Source: Myroides guanonis (lineage in GTDB: Bacteria > Bacteroidota > Bacteroidia > Flavobacteriales > Flavobacteriaceae). From it: 63,473 nucleotides of DNA. Below, in pieces: positions 18,089-26,904 of the stretch. Numbering within the stretch: the first letter of the stretch is position 1; each line of letters begins with the position of its first letter. Both the position numbers and the translations under genes were made by a program. Location of the stretch: NCBI RefSeq assembly GCF_900114085.1, contig NZ_FORU01000016.1, positions 8,143 to 71,615 on the forward strand. The letters run 5' to 3'. Under the pieces are notes generated by a model that worked only from the letters and a program-made list of their open reading frames with translations, was not told the DNA's origin and ran no database searches.

Positions 18089-20494
18089 ATGAGTCAAAAA
18101 GATAAGAAAGAGTCTCTTTCATTTGAAGATTTTAAAAGTGAGGTTTTAGAAGATTATAGAATTGCTAGAATTAGTAGAGAGTGTAGTTTGTTGGGGAGAA
18201 GAGAGGTACTAACTGGAAAAGCAAAGTTTGGTATTTTTGGTGATGGAAAGGAAGTTCCTCAATTAGCATTGGCAAAAGCATTTAAAGATGGTGATTTCCG
18301 TTCTGGTTATTACCGCGATCAGACTTTTATGATGGCTATTGGTGCTTTAAGTGTGGAGCAGTTTTTTGCAGGATTATTTGGACATGCTGATTTGGATTTT
18401 GATCCAATGTCTGCTGGACGTCAAATGGGAGGGCACTTCGCAACGCATAGTTTGGATGAAAACGGAAATTGGAAAAAGCTTACTGCTCAGAAAAATTCGA
18501 GTTCTGATATTTCACCTACAGCAGGTCAAATGCCAAGGTTGTTAGGTTTAGCGCAAGCTTCTAAATATTATAGGGAATTCAATGAAGCGGACAAGGACGA
18601 GAACTTTTCTGTAAAAGGGAATGAGATAGCCTGGGGTACGATTGGAAATGCTTCTACTTCTGAGGGTTTATTCTTCGAAACAATTAATGCTGCTGGGGTT
18701 TTACAAGTTCCAATGGTGATGAGTGTTTGGGATGATCAGTATGGTATTTCTGTTCATGCTAAGCATCAAACGACAAAAGAGAATATTTCTGAAATATTGA
18801 AAGGTTTTCAACGTGATGAGAATGGGAATGGTTATGAAATCATTCGCGTTATGGGTTGGGATTATGTTGCTTTGATAGAAGCTTATGAACGTGCTGCTAA
18901 GATTGCACGTGAAGAACATGTTCCAGTTTTGATTCACGTTCAAGAACTAACGCAACCTCAAGGGCATTCTACTTCTGGTTCTCACGAGCGTTACAAATCT
19001 AAAGAGCGTTTAGAGTGGGAAACCGAGAATGATTGTATTCTTAAGATGCGCAATTGGATTGTTGACATGAATTTTGCTACGGCTGAGGAGTTGGATGTTT
19101 TGGATAAGAATTTGAAAAAAGAAGTTTTAGAGGCTAAGAAAAATGCTTGGAAAGCTTATGTAGATCCTTTTAAAGCTGAACAGACAGAGCTTGTTACTTT
19201 GTTGAATGAGATTGCTCAAACAAGTGCTAATAAGGTGTTCATTGAAAAATACGCACAAGATTTAGCATCTATTAAAGAACCTATTCGCAAGGATATTATT
19301 TCGGTTGCTAGAAAAGTACTTCGCATGATAGTGAAGGAAGATGGTAGACTTAAATTGGCTCAATTCATAGAAAGTTATTTTAATAGGTTTCAATCAAAAT
19401 ACAGTTCACATTTATATTCACAGTCAGATTTAAAAGCTGCTTATGTGGAAGAGGTTTTACCTGTTTATGATGAGAATTCGGAAGAGGTAGACGCACGTGT
19501 TGTATTGAGAGATAATTTCGAGGCTATATTTGCTAAGAATAACAAGGTTTTGATTTTTGGTGAAGACTCTGGTACTATTGGAGATGTTAATCAAGGGTTG
19601 GAAGGGTTACAAGAGAGATTTGGTTCTTCAAGAGTTGCCGATGTTGGGATTCGTGAAGCTACTATATTAGGTCAAGGTATTGGAATGGCTATGCGTGGAT
19701 TAAGACCTATTGCTGAGATTCAGTATTTAGATTATTTGCTGTATGCTATTCAGATAATGAGTGATGATTTGGCTACTGTTCAGTATAGAACATCTGGTCG
19801 TCAGAAGGCTCCTTTGATTGTTCGTACTCGTGGTCATCGTTTAGAGGGAATTTGGCATTCAGGTTCTCCTATGGGAATGATTATAAATGCAATTCGAGGT
19901 ATTCATGTTTTGGTTCCTCGTGATATGACTAAAGCTGCTGGATTTTACAATACATTGTTAGAGTCTGATGAGCCTGCATTGGTTATTGAGTGTTTGAATG
20001 GGTATCGTTTAAAGGAAAAGTTACCAACTAACTTAGGTGATTTTAGAACTCCAATCGGGGTGGTTGAAACGTTGAGAGAAGGTAAAGATATTACGGTGGT
20101 TTCTTATGGTTCAACTTTACGTATTGTGGAACAAGCTGCTAAGGAGTTACTTGAAGTAGGTATCGATATTGAGGTGATTGATGTTCAATCATTATTACCT
20201 TTTGATGTTAAGCACGATATAGTTAAGAGTTTGGCTAAAACAAATAGATTGTTAGTGGTTGACGAAGATGTTCCAGGTGGTGCTTCTGCTTATATCTTGC
20301 AAGAGATATTAGAGGTTCAGAATGGGTATAAACATTTAGATAGTAGTCCACAAACATTGGCTGCTAAAGCACATCGACCATCTTATGGTACGGATGGGGA
20401 TTATTTTTCAAAACCTTCTACTGAAGATGTTTTTGAAAAGATATATTCTATAATGAATGAGGTGAATCCTGTTCAATATCCAAGTTTGTACTAA
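18089..20494 (+). CDS. Second fused E1 2-oxoacid dehydrogenase (alpha/beta), long form
   Basis: An 801-residue thiamine diphosphate-dependent E1 protein. Residues 1-~440 are alpha-like, with a variant cofactor motif (GTIGNASTSEG through SVWDDQYGISV, about 192-228); residues ~455-801 are beta-like (VVLRDNFEAIF onward, GEDSGTIGDVNQG, and DEDVPGGASAY near the end). It differs strongly from the E1 fusion at 14182 and carries a longer linker between halves. Proteins of this type are annotated as branched-chain or general 2-oxoacid dehydrogenase E1; the acid used is not clear. Single gene with a terminator after it. Confidence 0.83.
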   Translation: MSQKDKKESLSFEDFKSEVLEDYRIARISRECSLLGRREVLTGKAKFGIFGDGKEVPQLALAKAFKDGDFRSGYYRDQTFMMAIGALSVEQFFAGLFGHADLDFDPMSAGRQMGGHFATHSLDENGNWKKLTAQKNSSSDISPTAGQMPRLLGLAQASKYYREFNEADKDENFSVKGNEIAWGTIGNASTSEGLFFETINAAGVLQVPMVMSVWDDQYGISVHAKHQTTKENISEILKGFQRDENGNGYEIIRVMGWDYVALIEAYERAAKIAREEHVPVLIHVQELTQPQGHSTSGSHERYKSKERLEWETENDCILKMRNWIVDMNFATAEELDVLDKNLKKEVLEAKKNAWKAYVDPFKAEQTELVTLLNEIAQTSANKVFIEKYAQDLASIKEPIRKDIISVARKVLRMIVKEDGRLKLAQFIESYFNRFQSKYSSHLYSQSDLKAAYVEEVLPVYDENSEEVDARVVLRDNFEAIFAKNNKVLIFGEDSGTIGDVNQGLEGLQERFGSSRVADVGIREATILGQGIGMAMRGLRPIAEIQYLDYLLYAIQIMSDDLATVQYRTSGRQKAPLIVRTRGHRLEGIWHSGSPMGMIINAIRGIHVLVPRDMTKAAGFYNTLLESDEPALVIECLNGYRLKEKLPTNLGDFRTPIGVVETLREGKDITVVSYGSTLRIVEQAAKELLEVGIDIEVIDVQSLLPFDVKHDIVKSLAKTNRLLVVDEDVPGGASAYILQEILEVQNGYKHLDSSPQTLAAKAHRPSYGTDGDYFSKPSTEDVFEKIYSIMNEVNPVQYPSLY

Positions 20495-20522
20495 GGGTTT
20501 AGATTTTCTACATCTTGTATAT

Positions 20523-20569
20523 AAAAGCTCAGAAACTTTAAGAAATTAATGTTTTTGAGCTTTTTTTTT
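20523..20569 (+). terminator. Terminator after the long E1 gene
   Basis: Stem AAAAGCTCA (20523-20531) with TGAGCTTTT (20556-20564), extended by five inner pairs, then T tract. Confidence 0.8.
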
Positions 20570-20718
20570 GAGCAATGTATGCGTGTTGTATTCTTTTGAT
20601 TTTGAAGCTCTATTACGGTAAAAGCTCTAAGATTCTTTTTTTACGAATTTAATCGTGTTGCAGTGTTTTTGTATAGGAATTTGATGGTGTATTATTATGA
20701 AACAATGTAAAATATCAG

Positions 20719-20726
20719 TAATTTTG
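20719..20726 (+). promoter_or_regulatory. -7 element that decides the start of the oxoamine synthase
   Basis: TAATTTTG lies 27 bp before the ATG at 20754 and inside a longer upstream reading frame. A transcript starting just after it could not include the upstream ATG at 20697, which supports the later start. Confidence 0.5.
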
Positions 20727-20753
20727 CAACTGTTTTTTAAACATTGTATTATT

Positions 20754-22019
20754 ATGGTAAACGACTTATTTGATAGAATTCACAAAAATAAAGGTCCATT
20801 AGGTAAATGGGCTTCACAAGCAGAAGGTTATTATGTATTCCCTAAGTTGGAAGGACCTTTGTCAAATCGAATGATGTTTCATGGTAAGGAAATCATCAAT
20901 TGGAGTATCAATGATTATCTAGGTTTAGCTAATCACCCTGAAGTTCGTGAGGCTGATGCTGAAGCGGCAAAGGAATATGGAGCTGCTTACCCTATGGGAG
21001 CTCGTATGATGTCTGGGCATACTACTATGCACGAACAATTACAAGATGAATTGGCAGCATTTGTTCAAAAGGAAGCAGCTTATTTGTTGAATTTTGGTTA
21101 TCAAGGTATGGTGTCAATTATTGATGCTTTGGTTACTAAAAATGATGTTATTGTTTATGACGTAGATTCACATGCTTGTATTATTGATGGAGTTCGTTTA
21201 CACATGGGTAAACGTTTTACTTATCAACATAACAATATTGAGAGTTTAGAGAAAAACTTAGAGCGTGCTACTAAAATGGCTGAAACTACTGGTGGAGGTA
21301 TTTTGGTGATTACTGAGGGAGTTTTTGGTATGAGAGGTCAGCAAGGTAAGTTGAAAGAAATTATAGCTCTTAAAGAGAAGTTTAATTTTAGAATCTTGGT
21401 TGATGATGCTCACGGATTTGGTACTCTTGGTAAAACTGGTGCAGGTGCAGGTGAGGAGCAAGGTTGTCAAGATGGTATCGATGTATACTTCTCAACTTTT
21501 GCTAAGTCTATGGCTAGTATTGGGGCTTTCGTAGCTGCTGATCAAGATATTATTGATTATTTGAAATATAATTTGCGTTCTCAAATGTTTGCAAAATCAT
21601 TACCTATGATTTTTGTTAAAGGTGCGTTGAAACGTTTAGATCTATTGCGTACAAATCCTGCTTTGAAAGCGAAGTTATGGGAAAATGTTGATGCGCTTCA
21701 GAATGGATTGAAAGATAGAGGATTTAATATTGGTGATACAAATACTTGTGTTACACCAGTGTATTTAGAGGGAAGTATTCCTGAGGCTATGGTGATGGTT
21801 AATGACTTGAGAGAAAATTATGGTGTTTTCTTGTCTATTGTCGTTTATCCTGTGATTCCTAAAGGGTTAATTCTGTTGAGAATGATTCCTACTGCTACTC
21901 ATACTATGGAAGATATTAATGAGACTTTAGCGGCTTACGAAGCTATTCGTGAAAAACTTGAAAATGGTACTTATAAAATGCTTGCTGCTCAAACAACAGT
22001 TGATGTTTCTGACGAGTAA
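20754..22019 (+). CDS. PLP-dependent alpha-oxoamine synthase (serine palmitoyltransferase / cysteate acyltransferase-like)
   Basis: Condenses an amino acid with an acyl thioester, releasing CO2. The 421-residue protein has the family markers: NDYLGLANHP (about 53-62), GARMMSGHTTMHEQLQ (about 82-97), LVDDAHGFGTLG (about 223-234) and the PLP lysine in TFAKSMASIG (about 253-262). In Bacteroidota this group makes either the sphingolipid base (serine) or the sulfonolipid base capnine (cysteate); sequence alone does not let me choose. An upstream ATG would add 19 residues but lies before the -7 element, so I start at 20754. Single gene. Confidence 0.85.
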   Translation: MVNDLFDRIHKNKGPLGKWASQAEGYYVFPKLEGPLSNRMMFHGKEIINWSINDYLGLANHPEVREADAEAAKEYGAAYPMGARMMSGHTTMHEQLQDELAAFVQKEAAYLLNFGYQGMVSIIDALVTKNDVIVYDVDSHACIIDGVRLHMGKRFTYQHNNIESLEKNLERATKMAETTGGGILVITEGVFGMRGQQGKLKEIIALKEKFNFRILVDDAHGFGTLGKTGAGAGEEQGCQDGIDVYFSTFAKSMASIGAFVAADQDIIDYLKYNLRSQMFAKSLPMIFVKGALKRLDLLRTNPALKAKLWENVDALQNGLKDRGFNIGDTNTCVTPVYLEGSIPEAMVMVNDLRENYGVFLSIVVYPVIPKGLILLRMIPTATHTMEDINETLAAYEAIREKLENGTYKMLAAQTTVDVSDE

Positions 22020-22034
22020 GACGTATATATTTAT

Positions 22035-22071
22035 AAAAAAAGAGTCAACTACAAAGTTGACTCTTTTTTTT
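22035..22071. terminator. Bidirectional terminator
   Basis: Perfect stem GAGTCAACT with AGTTGACTC around ACAA, with A7 and T9 flanks, between convergent genes. It serves the oxoamine synthase (forward) and the SseB-like gene (reverse). Confidence 0.9.
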
Positions 22072-22075
22072 ATTG

Positions 22076-22864
22076 TTACTTATTTTCTTTTATATAGAAT
22101 GGTGAACTTTGTTTGTAGAAGAATTCACTAAAAGTTCCTCCTTCTTCTAGTTGAATTATATCTAGTATATCATCTTCGCTTTGATATTGTTTTGCTATTA
22201 ATGCGATTTCGTTCGCGTATTGTGAGCAATTATTAGTTGTAAGATCTAAAGCTATGATATAATGTGGGTTTTTGTCTATTTTCGGATTGAATGTCCAACC
22301 TAAATATGCTTTGTTTATATCTTGATTCTTATTTAAAAACGGTATCAGCGATTCAATGAATTCTTTGGGATGAACTTTTGGATGCCCTATCATTACATCC
22401 ATTTGAATTTTTGTTTTTTGGTTTGTTGATATTCTATTAAAAATAGTGCCGTTAAGCATATCTGAGATTTCTGCTGGAACTAATGTTTTATTTGCGTTTG
22501 AAAATGGATTAACTATTACTGTTTCTCCAACTACCATTTCTAAAAAACTTCTACCAATTACTTTGATATAGTCTACTTCATCACCAATTGCATTATGTTC
22601 GAAGATGCGTTCTGGCTCCGTGAACACAGGGATGTTGTTGTTTTGTAGAACAACAATCGGTGAGGATTCTAATGATGTGTTCTTGGTTGAATTTTTATCT
22701 TTTTGTACTATAACGTAGATGTTTTCTTTTAGAAATCTCTTGTAGAAGATTTCTCTGAATTCAGGTTCATCTGTTGCTTTTTCTATTACTTTAGCTAAAG
22801 ATATATTGTTGTTAATGATGTTTTTGTTGAATGTACTTTTTTTATTTTTATTGAATAGTGCCAT
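22076..22864 (-). CDS. SseB-like protein (enhanced serine sensitivity family)
   Basis: A 262-residue soluble protein. Residues ~20-140 resemble the SseB N-terminal domain (a helix LAKVIEKATDEPEFREIFYKR, then ENIYVIVQ and the hydrophobic PIVVLQNNNIPVFTEPERIF strand pattern); residues ~155-250 resemble the SseB C-terminal domain (PKEFIESLIPFLNKNQDINKAYLGW). SseB overexpression causes serine sensitivity in E. coli; the biochemical role is unknown. No signal peptide. Confidence 0.7.
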   Translation of the reverse strand: MALFNKNKKSTFNKNIINNNISLAKVIEKATDEPEFREIFYKRFLKENIYVIVQKDKNSTKNTSLESSPIVVLQNNNIPVFTEPERIFEHNAIGDEVDYIKVIGRSFLEMVVGETVIVNPFSNANKTLVPAEISDMLNGTIFNRISTNQKTKIQMDVMIGHPKVHPKEFIESLIPFLNKNQDINKAYLGWTFNPKIDKNPHYIIALDLTTNNCSQYANEIALIAKQYQSEDDILDIIQLEEGGTFSEFFYKQSSPFYIKENK

Positions 22865-23229
22865 TGTTGTAATAAGTTTGAAATCAAAGATAAATCAATA
22901 ATATTGCTAGTGCAAAAGAATGTTTCTATTCAGATCTCTTTAATATGTTGGGGTTTGCTTTGTTAATTAAAGGTTTCCATAAGATTGTTATTTTGTAATT
23001 AATTAAAAATAATTACAAAAAACGTGTATAATATGAAATATTGTCTTATTTTAGTGATAGAAATTGTTTGAAAGAGGAAGTTTTATAAGAAGGTGTGTGA
23101 AAAGCACCTTCTTTTTCCTTAAAAATCTCATTTAGAGATTTTATGTCTGCATGTTTTTTGGTGTATTTATATGAAAAAAGTAGCTTGCCTTTTTTGTGCA
23201 AGCTACTTTTGATTTATGGTATTTCTATA
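22865..23229. other. Intergenic region with two terminator-like hairpins
   Basis: No protein gene seen. The left end should carry the promoter of the SseB-like gene. At 23087-23116 a nine-pair hairpin (AAGAAGGTG with CACCTTCTT) is followed by T5 on the forward strand, and a small one (AAAATCTC with GAGATTTT) follows at 23122-23142. Neither has an obvious forward gene upstream. Confidence 0.4.
23174..23210 (-). terminator. Terminator of the M42 peptidase gene
   Basis: Thirteen-pair stem (23176-23188 with 23198-23210) ending in A6 on the forward strand, hence T6 on the reverse strand, 20 bp past the M42 stop codon. Confidence 0.8.
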
Positions 23230-24318
23230 TTATTTGAAATACGAAAAGTTGTGATTCGCTTCTATCTTTAATAGGGTTTCGTAGATTAGTTTTATAGTGT
23301 TTTCTACATCTTCTCTATGTACCATTTCTACTGTTGTATGCATATATCTTAATGGCAGTGATATTAATGCTGAAGGGACACCTCCGTTGCTATATGCAAA
23401 TGCATCTGTGTCGGTACCTGTAATTCTTGAAAGTGCGTTTCGTTGAAAAGGGATATTGTTTGCTTCTGCTGTATTGGTTATTAGTTCTCTTAATTCATTT
23501 TGTATTGCAGGGGCATATCCAATAACTGGTCCACTTCCTATTTTGTTTTCTCCTTCTATTTTAACTTCTATCATTGGAGTGGTTGAATCGTGACATACGT
23601 CTGTTACAATTGCAACATTTGGTTTGATTGTTTGAGTTATCATTTCTGCTCCTCTTAGTCCAACTTCTTCTTGGACTGAATTTGTTATATACAATCCAAA
23701 AGGTAGTGTTCTATTGTTTTCTTTTAACAATCGTGCTACTTCTGCAATCATAAACCCACCCATTCTGTTATCTAGGGCTCTACATACAAACTTATTGTTG
23801 TTTAATATGGTAAAGGTGTCGGGGTATGTTATTACGCATCCAACGTGTATGTCTAGTGCTAATACTTCTTCTTTAGTATTGCATCCACAGTCTATAAATA
23901 TATTTTCTATTTTCGGGTATTCTTCTTTGTTTCGATTTCTTGTGTGAATGGCTGGCCACCCAAAAACTCCTTCTACTATACCTTTTTTAGTGTGTATGTT
24001 AACGCGCTTTGATGGTGCAATCATGTGGTCACTTCCTCCATTTCGAACGACATATATGAATCCGTCTTCTGAAATGTAGTTCACATACCAGGATATTTCA
24101 TCAGCATGTCCTTCTATAACTACTTTATATGGTGCGTCAGGGTTTATAACTCCAACTGCTGTTCCGTAGTTGTCTGTAATAAATGTGTCCACAAAAGGCT
24201 CTAGGTATTTCATCCATAGTTTTTGGCCATTGGATTCATGTCCAGTAGGGGATGCATTGTTTAAATAAGTTTCTAAAAACTGAAGGGAACTTTCTTTTAA
24301 AATGGTATTTGTATTCAT
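23230..24318 (-). CDS. M42 family metallopeptidase
   Basis: Cytoplasmic di-metal aminopeptidase of the M42 (TET/glutamyl aminopeptidase) family; 362 residues. Metal-binding and catalytic segments visible are VIEGHADEISWYV (about 67-79), RALDNRMGGF (about 175-184), QEEVGLRGAE (about 211-220) and VTDVCHD (about 237-243), with a C-terminal LPLRYMHTTVE (about 326-336). Monocistronic on the reverse strand with its own terminator. Confidence 0.92.
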   Translation of the reverse strand: MNTNTILKESSLQFLETYLNNASPTGHESNGQKLWMKYLEPFVDTFITDNYGTAVGVINPDAPYKVVIEGHADEISWYVNYISEDGFIYVVRNGGSDHMIAPSKRVNIHTKKGIVEGVFGWPAIHTRNRNKEEYPKIENIFIDCGCNTKEEVLALDIHVGCVITYPDTFTILNNNKFVCRALDNRMGGFMIAEVARLLKENNRTLPFGLYITNSVQEEVGLRGAEMITQTIKPNVAIVTDVCHDSTTPMIEVKIEGENKIGSGPVIGYAPAIQNELRELITNTAEANNIPFQRNALSRITGTDTDAFAYSNGGVPSALISLPLRYMHTTVEMVHREDVENTIKLIYETLLKIEANHNFSYFK

Positions 24319-24373
24319 TTGTTGATTTTTTGCTAATTTACTTAAAACTATATATAAACTAAATTTAAATGGT

Positions 24374-24381
24374 TATTTTTG
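24374..24381 (+). promoter_or_regulatory. -7 element of the DUF4294 gene
   Basis: TATTTTTG fits TAnnTTTG and ends 16 bp before the start codon; no TTG at -33. Confidence 0.35.
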
Positions 24382-24397
24382 GCTCTAAATAGAGTAT

Positions 24398-25105
24398 ATG
24401 AAAAACGTGTTAATCTTCTTTTTTTGCAGTTTTACCTCCTTGTTATGTGCACAGGAGACACGTGTTCATGTACTTAATCAGGTTCTTGATACTATAAAGC
24501 AAAACGAAATAGAAGCTGATACTATTATTGATAATTACACTATTCCTGAGATTTATATCGGAATAGGTCATGAAGAGGAAAAATACAGAAGGGATATGGC
24601 TGTTTTGCGTGGAAGAATTTTACGTGTTTATCCTTATGCAAAAGCTACTGCGGAGAATTTAATGGTTATCAACAAGAATTTAGAAAAGTTAGAAACAAAT
24701 AGAGAAAGACGAGTTTATATTAAGCGTTCACAATCTTATTTAGAAGGGGAGTTTAAGGAAAAACTTAAAAAGCTTTCTAGGAATGATGGAAAGATTCTTT
24801 TGAAATTAATACATCGTCAAACTGGTGAAACTACTTATGATTTAATTAAGGAGTTTAAAAGTGGTTGGACTGCTTTTTGGTCTAATAGTACTGCTAGAAC
24901 TTTTAGTTTGAATTTGAAGTCTGAGTATCATCCTAGTACTAACTTGGAGGATTTTTATATTGAGACTCAGTTAAATTATCTTTTCTTCAATTATCGACTT
25001 CCTTATGCTTCTGCAACTCCACCTATTGATTTTAACTCTTTGAGAGTTCGATGGAAAAATCAGATTAAGGACGATCAGTTTTTCCCAATCGAGTTGCGTG
25101 ATTAG
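24398..25105 (+). CDS. Exported DUF4294 protein
   Basis: A 235-residue protein of unknown function with a signal peptide (residues 1-18, ending LLCAQ). The mature part is charged and helical in the middle (RGRILRVYPYAKATAENLMVINKNLEKLE) and ends in a mixed region with FYIETQLNYLFFNYRLP. I recognise it as the DUF4294 family common in Bacteroidetes. It lies just upstream of dnaX, which has its own -7 element. Confidence 0.8.
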   Translation: MKNVLIFFFCSFTSLLCAQETRVHVLNQVLDTIKQNEIEADTIIDNYTIPEIYIGIGHEEEKYRRDMAVLRGRILRVYPYAKATAENLMVINKNLEKLETNRERRVYIKRSQSYLEGEFKEKLKKLSRNDGKILLKLIHRQTGETTYDLIKEFKSGWTAFWSNSTARTFSLNLKSEYHPSTNLEDFYIETQLNYLFFNYRLPYASATPPIDFNSLRVRWKNQIKDDQFFPIELRD

Positions 25106-25128
25106 TTTTTCCTTGTTGAAAAATAAAC

Positions 25129-25136
25129 TATATTTG
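25129..25136 (+). promoter_or_regulatory. -7 element of dnaX
   Basis: Exact TATATTTG, ending 16 bp before the dnaX start; TTG triplets nearby are too close to be a normal -33. Confidence 0.4.
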
Positions 25137-25152
25137 TCCTAATCTTAATTAT

Positions 25153-26238
25153 ATGGAACAATTCGTCGTATCAGCCCGTAAATATAGACCACAAACTTTT
25201 CAGGATGTGGTTGGACAACAGGCTATAACTAATACTCTCGTTAATGCTATTGAAAGTAATCACTTGGCGCAGGCTTTGTTGTTTACAGGACCGCGTGGAG
25301 TAGGTAAAACGACTTGTGCTCGTATTTTAGCTAGAAAAATTAATCAAGAGGGTTATGATGATCCAAATGAGGATTTTGCGTTTAACGTTTTTGAATTGGA
25401 TGCTGCTTCGAATAACTCTGTTGATGATATTAGAAATCTTATAGATCAAGTTCGTATACCGCCACAAACTGGTAAGTATAAGGTGTACATTATTGACGAG
25501 GTTCACATGTTGTCTTCAGCTGCTTTTAATGCTTTTTTAAAGACTTTAGAAGAGCCACCGCGTCATGCTATTTTTATATTAGCAACTACTGAAAAGCATA
25601 AGATAATCCCTACTATTTTATCACGTTGTCAAATCTTTGATTTTAAACGCATAACTATTGCTGATGCTACAGATCATTTAGCGACTGTTGCTAATAGTCA
25701 AGGTGTGGCTTATGAGGAAGATGCTTTGCGTATTATTGCGCAAAAAGCCGATGGTGCAATGAGGGATGCTCTTTCGATTTTTGACCGTGTTGTTTCTTAT
25801 TGTGGAAATAATCTTACGCGTCAAGCGGTTGCTGAAAATTTGAATGTATTAGATTTTGAATACTATATTAGAATTACTGATTTGATTTTAAAGAATGATA
25901 TTCCTCAATTGCTTTTAGCTTTTGATGATATTTTATCGAAAGGGTTTGATGGACATCATTTTGTTGCTGGACTGGCTTCTCATTTCAGAGATTTGATGGT
26001 TTGTAAAACTCCTGAAACTATATCTTTATTGGATATCGGTGATCATGGAAAGGCACTTTTTGAGCAACAGTCTCAAAGAACTTCTATGGCTTTTTTACTT
26101 CAAGGTATTGAAGTGGCTAATGATTCTGATTTGAAATATAAGACAAGTCAAAATCAACGCTTGTTGGTAGAGCTATGCTTAATGCAATTGGCTTCTATTA
26201 CATTTGAAGCTGAAAAAAAAAAGCTAAATCCTATATAA
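25153..26238 (+). CDS. dnaX: DNA polymerase III gamma/tau subunit, zero-frame (short) product
   Basis: Clamp-loader ATPase of the replicative polymerase. The zero-frame product has 361 residues: AAA+ domain with Walker A GPRGVGKTT (about 46-54), Walker B IIDEVHML, sensor LATTEKHKIIPTILSRC (about 152-168), then the collar domain III (to about 355). It ends abruptly seven codons after the start of a ten-A run (26213-26222), reading KKKLNPI and stop. The -1 frame stays open from the A run to 26894 and encodes the rest of a tau-like C terminus. So either the short gamma-like form is the standard product and tau arises by slippage, or one base is wrong in the A run. Confidence 0.9.
   Translation: MEQFVVSARKYRPQTFQDVVGQQAITNTLVNAIESNHLAQALLFTGPRGVGKTTCARILARKINQEGYDDPNEDFAFNVFELDAASNNSVDDIRNLIDQVRIPPQTGKYKVYIIDEVHMLSSAAFNAFLKTLEEPPRHAIFILATTEKHKIIPTILSRCQIFDFKRITIADATDHLATVANSQGVAYEEDALRIIAQKADGAMRDALSIFDRVVSYCGNNLTRQAVAENLNVLDFEYYIRITDLILKNDIPQLLLAFDDILSKGFDGHHFVAGLASHFRDLMVCKTPETISLLDIGDHGKALFEQQSQRTSMAFLLQGIEVANDSDLKYKTSQNQRLLVELCLMQLASITFEAEKKKLNPI
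26213..26222 (+). promoter_or_regulatory. A10 slippery tract in dnaX
   Basis: Ten consecutive A (GAA-AAA-AAA-AAG in the zero frame). Slipping back by one base, or one added A in the mRNA, moves ribosomes into the open -1 frame; without it a stop follows at 26236. This is the type of site at which dnaX makes two products in E. coli (ribosomal, A AAA AAG) and Thermus (RNA polymerase slippage in an A run). Confidence 0.65.
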
Positions 26239-26894
26239 TACCCCCTCAAATTTTAAGAGAGTTAATTCAGGGTTTTTCTCTTGATAAACCTCAGATTACT
26301 GAGAATACTGATGTTAATAAGCCTGAAATAACGGAGATAAATAAAGAGGAGACGGCTTCTACTTATAAAGAGGAGATTGCAAAAGAGGTTCAGAAGATTG
26401 AAGAACCTATTAGTAATCAAGCGTTAGGAAAGAGGGTTTCTGCTTTATCTTTGTCGAGTATCCGTGCAAAAAAAGATTTACAAGCTTCTATACAAAAGAA
26501 GGTTGTAAATTTAGATGACTTACCTAAAGAACCTTTTACGGAAGAGGCTTTGATGAAAGAGTGGAAAATTTATGGCGAACGTCTTAGTAGTTCTGGTTTA
26601 ATGTTAATGTGTTCTTTAATGGGTATGGTTGAGCCTAAAGTTCACGAGAGTAAAGTGCATATTGAATTACCGAATGAAGGGTCTAAGCTTAGCTTTGATG
26701 AGAATAAATATGATTTAGTAAATTATCTTAGAAAAAAGCTAGATAATTACGATATTGAGGTACTGATTCAAGTTAATGAAGAGATTACGATTAAACAGAC
26801 TTTTGATCCTAGAGAGAAATTAAAGCATTTGAATGAGCTGAATCCAAATTTGGAATTGCTTTGTAGAACATTTGCTTTAGAATTAAAACATTAA
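26223..26894 (+). CDS. dnaX: dnaX -1-frame extension encoding the tau-specific C terminus
   Basis: Read in the -1 frame after the A run it continues YIIPPQILRELIQ, an acidic linker (about 26290-26430), then an alpha/beta region (LMKEWKIYGERL, LMLMCSLMGM) ending in LLCRTFALELKH. There is no plausible ATG near the beginning of this frame, so it is unlikely to be an independent gene. Together with the first part it would give about 580 residues, the usual size of tau in this group. The tau tail normally binds the polymerase alpha subunit and helicase. Followed 10 bp later by the cvfB-like gene. Confidence 0.75.
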   Translation, partial: AKSYIIPPQILRELIQGFSLDKPQITENTDVNKPEITEINKEETASTYKEEIAKEVQKIEEPISNQALGKRVSALSLSSIRAKKDLQASIQKKVVNLDDLPKEPFTEEALMKEWKIYGERLSSSGLMLMCSLMGMVEPKVHESKVHIELPNEGSKLSFDENKYDLVNYLRKKLDNYDIEVLIQVNEEITIKQTFDPREKLKHLNELNPNLELLCRTFALELKH

Positions 26895-26904
26895 GAGAAA
26901 TAAA

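Noticed and set aside
20697..20753. Longer N terminus for the oxoamine synthase
   Set aside because: The extra 19 residues are unlike family starts, and the -7 element lies inside them.
26451..26894. Independent small gene after dnaX
   Set aside because: Its frame is open back to the A10 run and continues the dnaX homology; there is no ATG or ribosome site at its apparent start.
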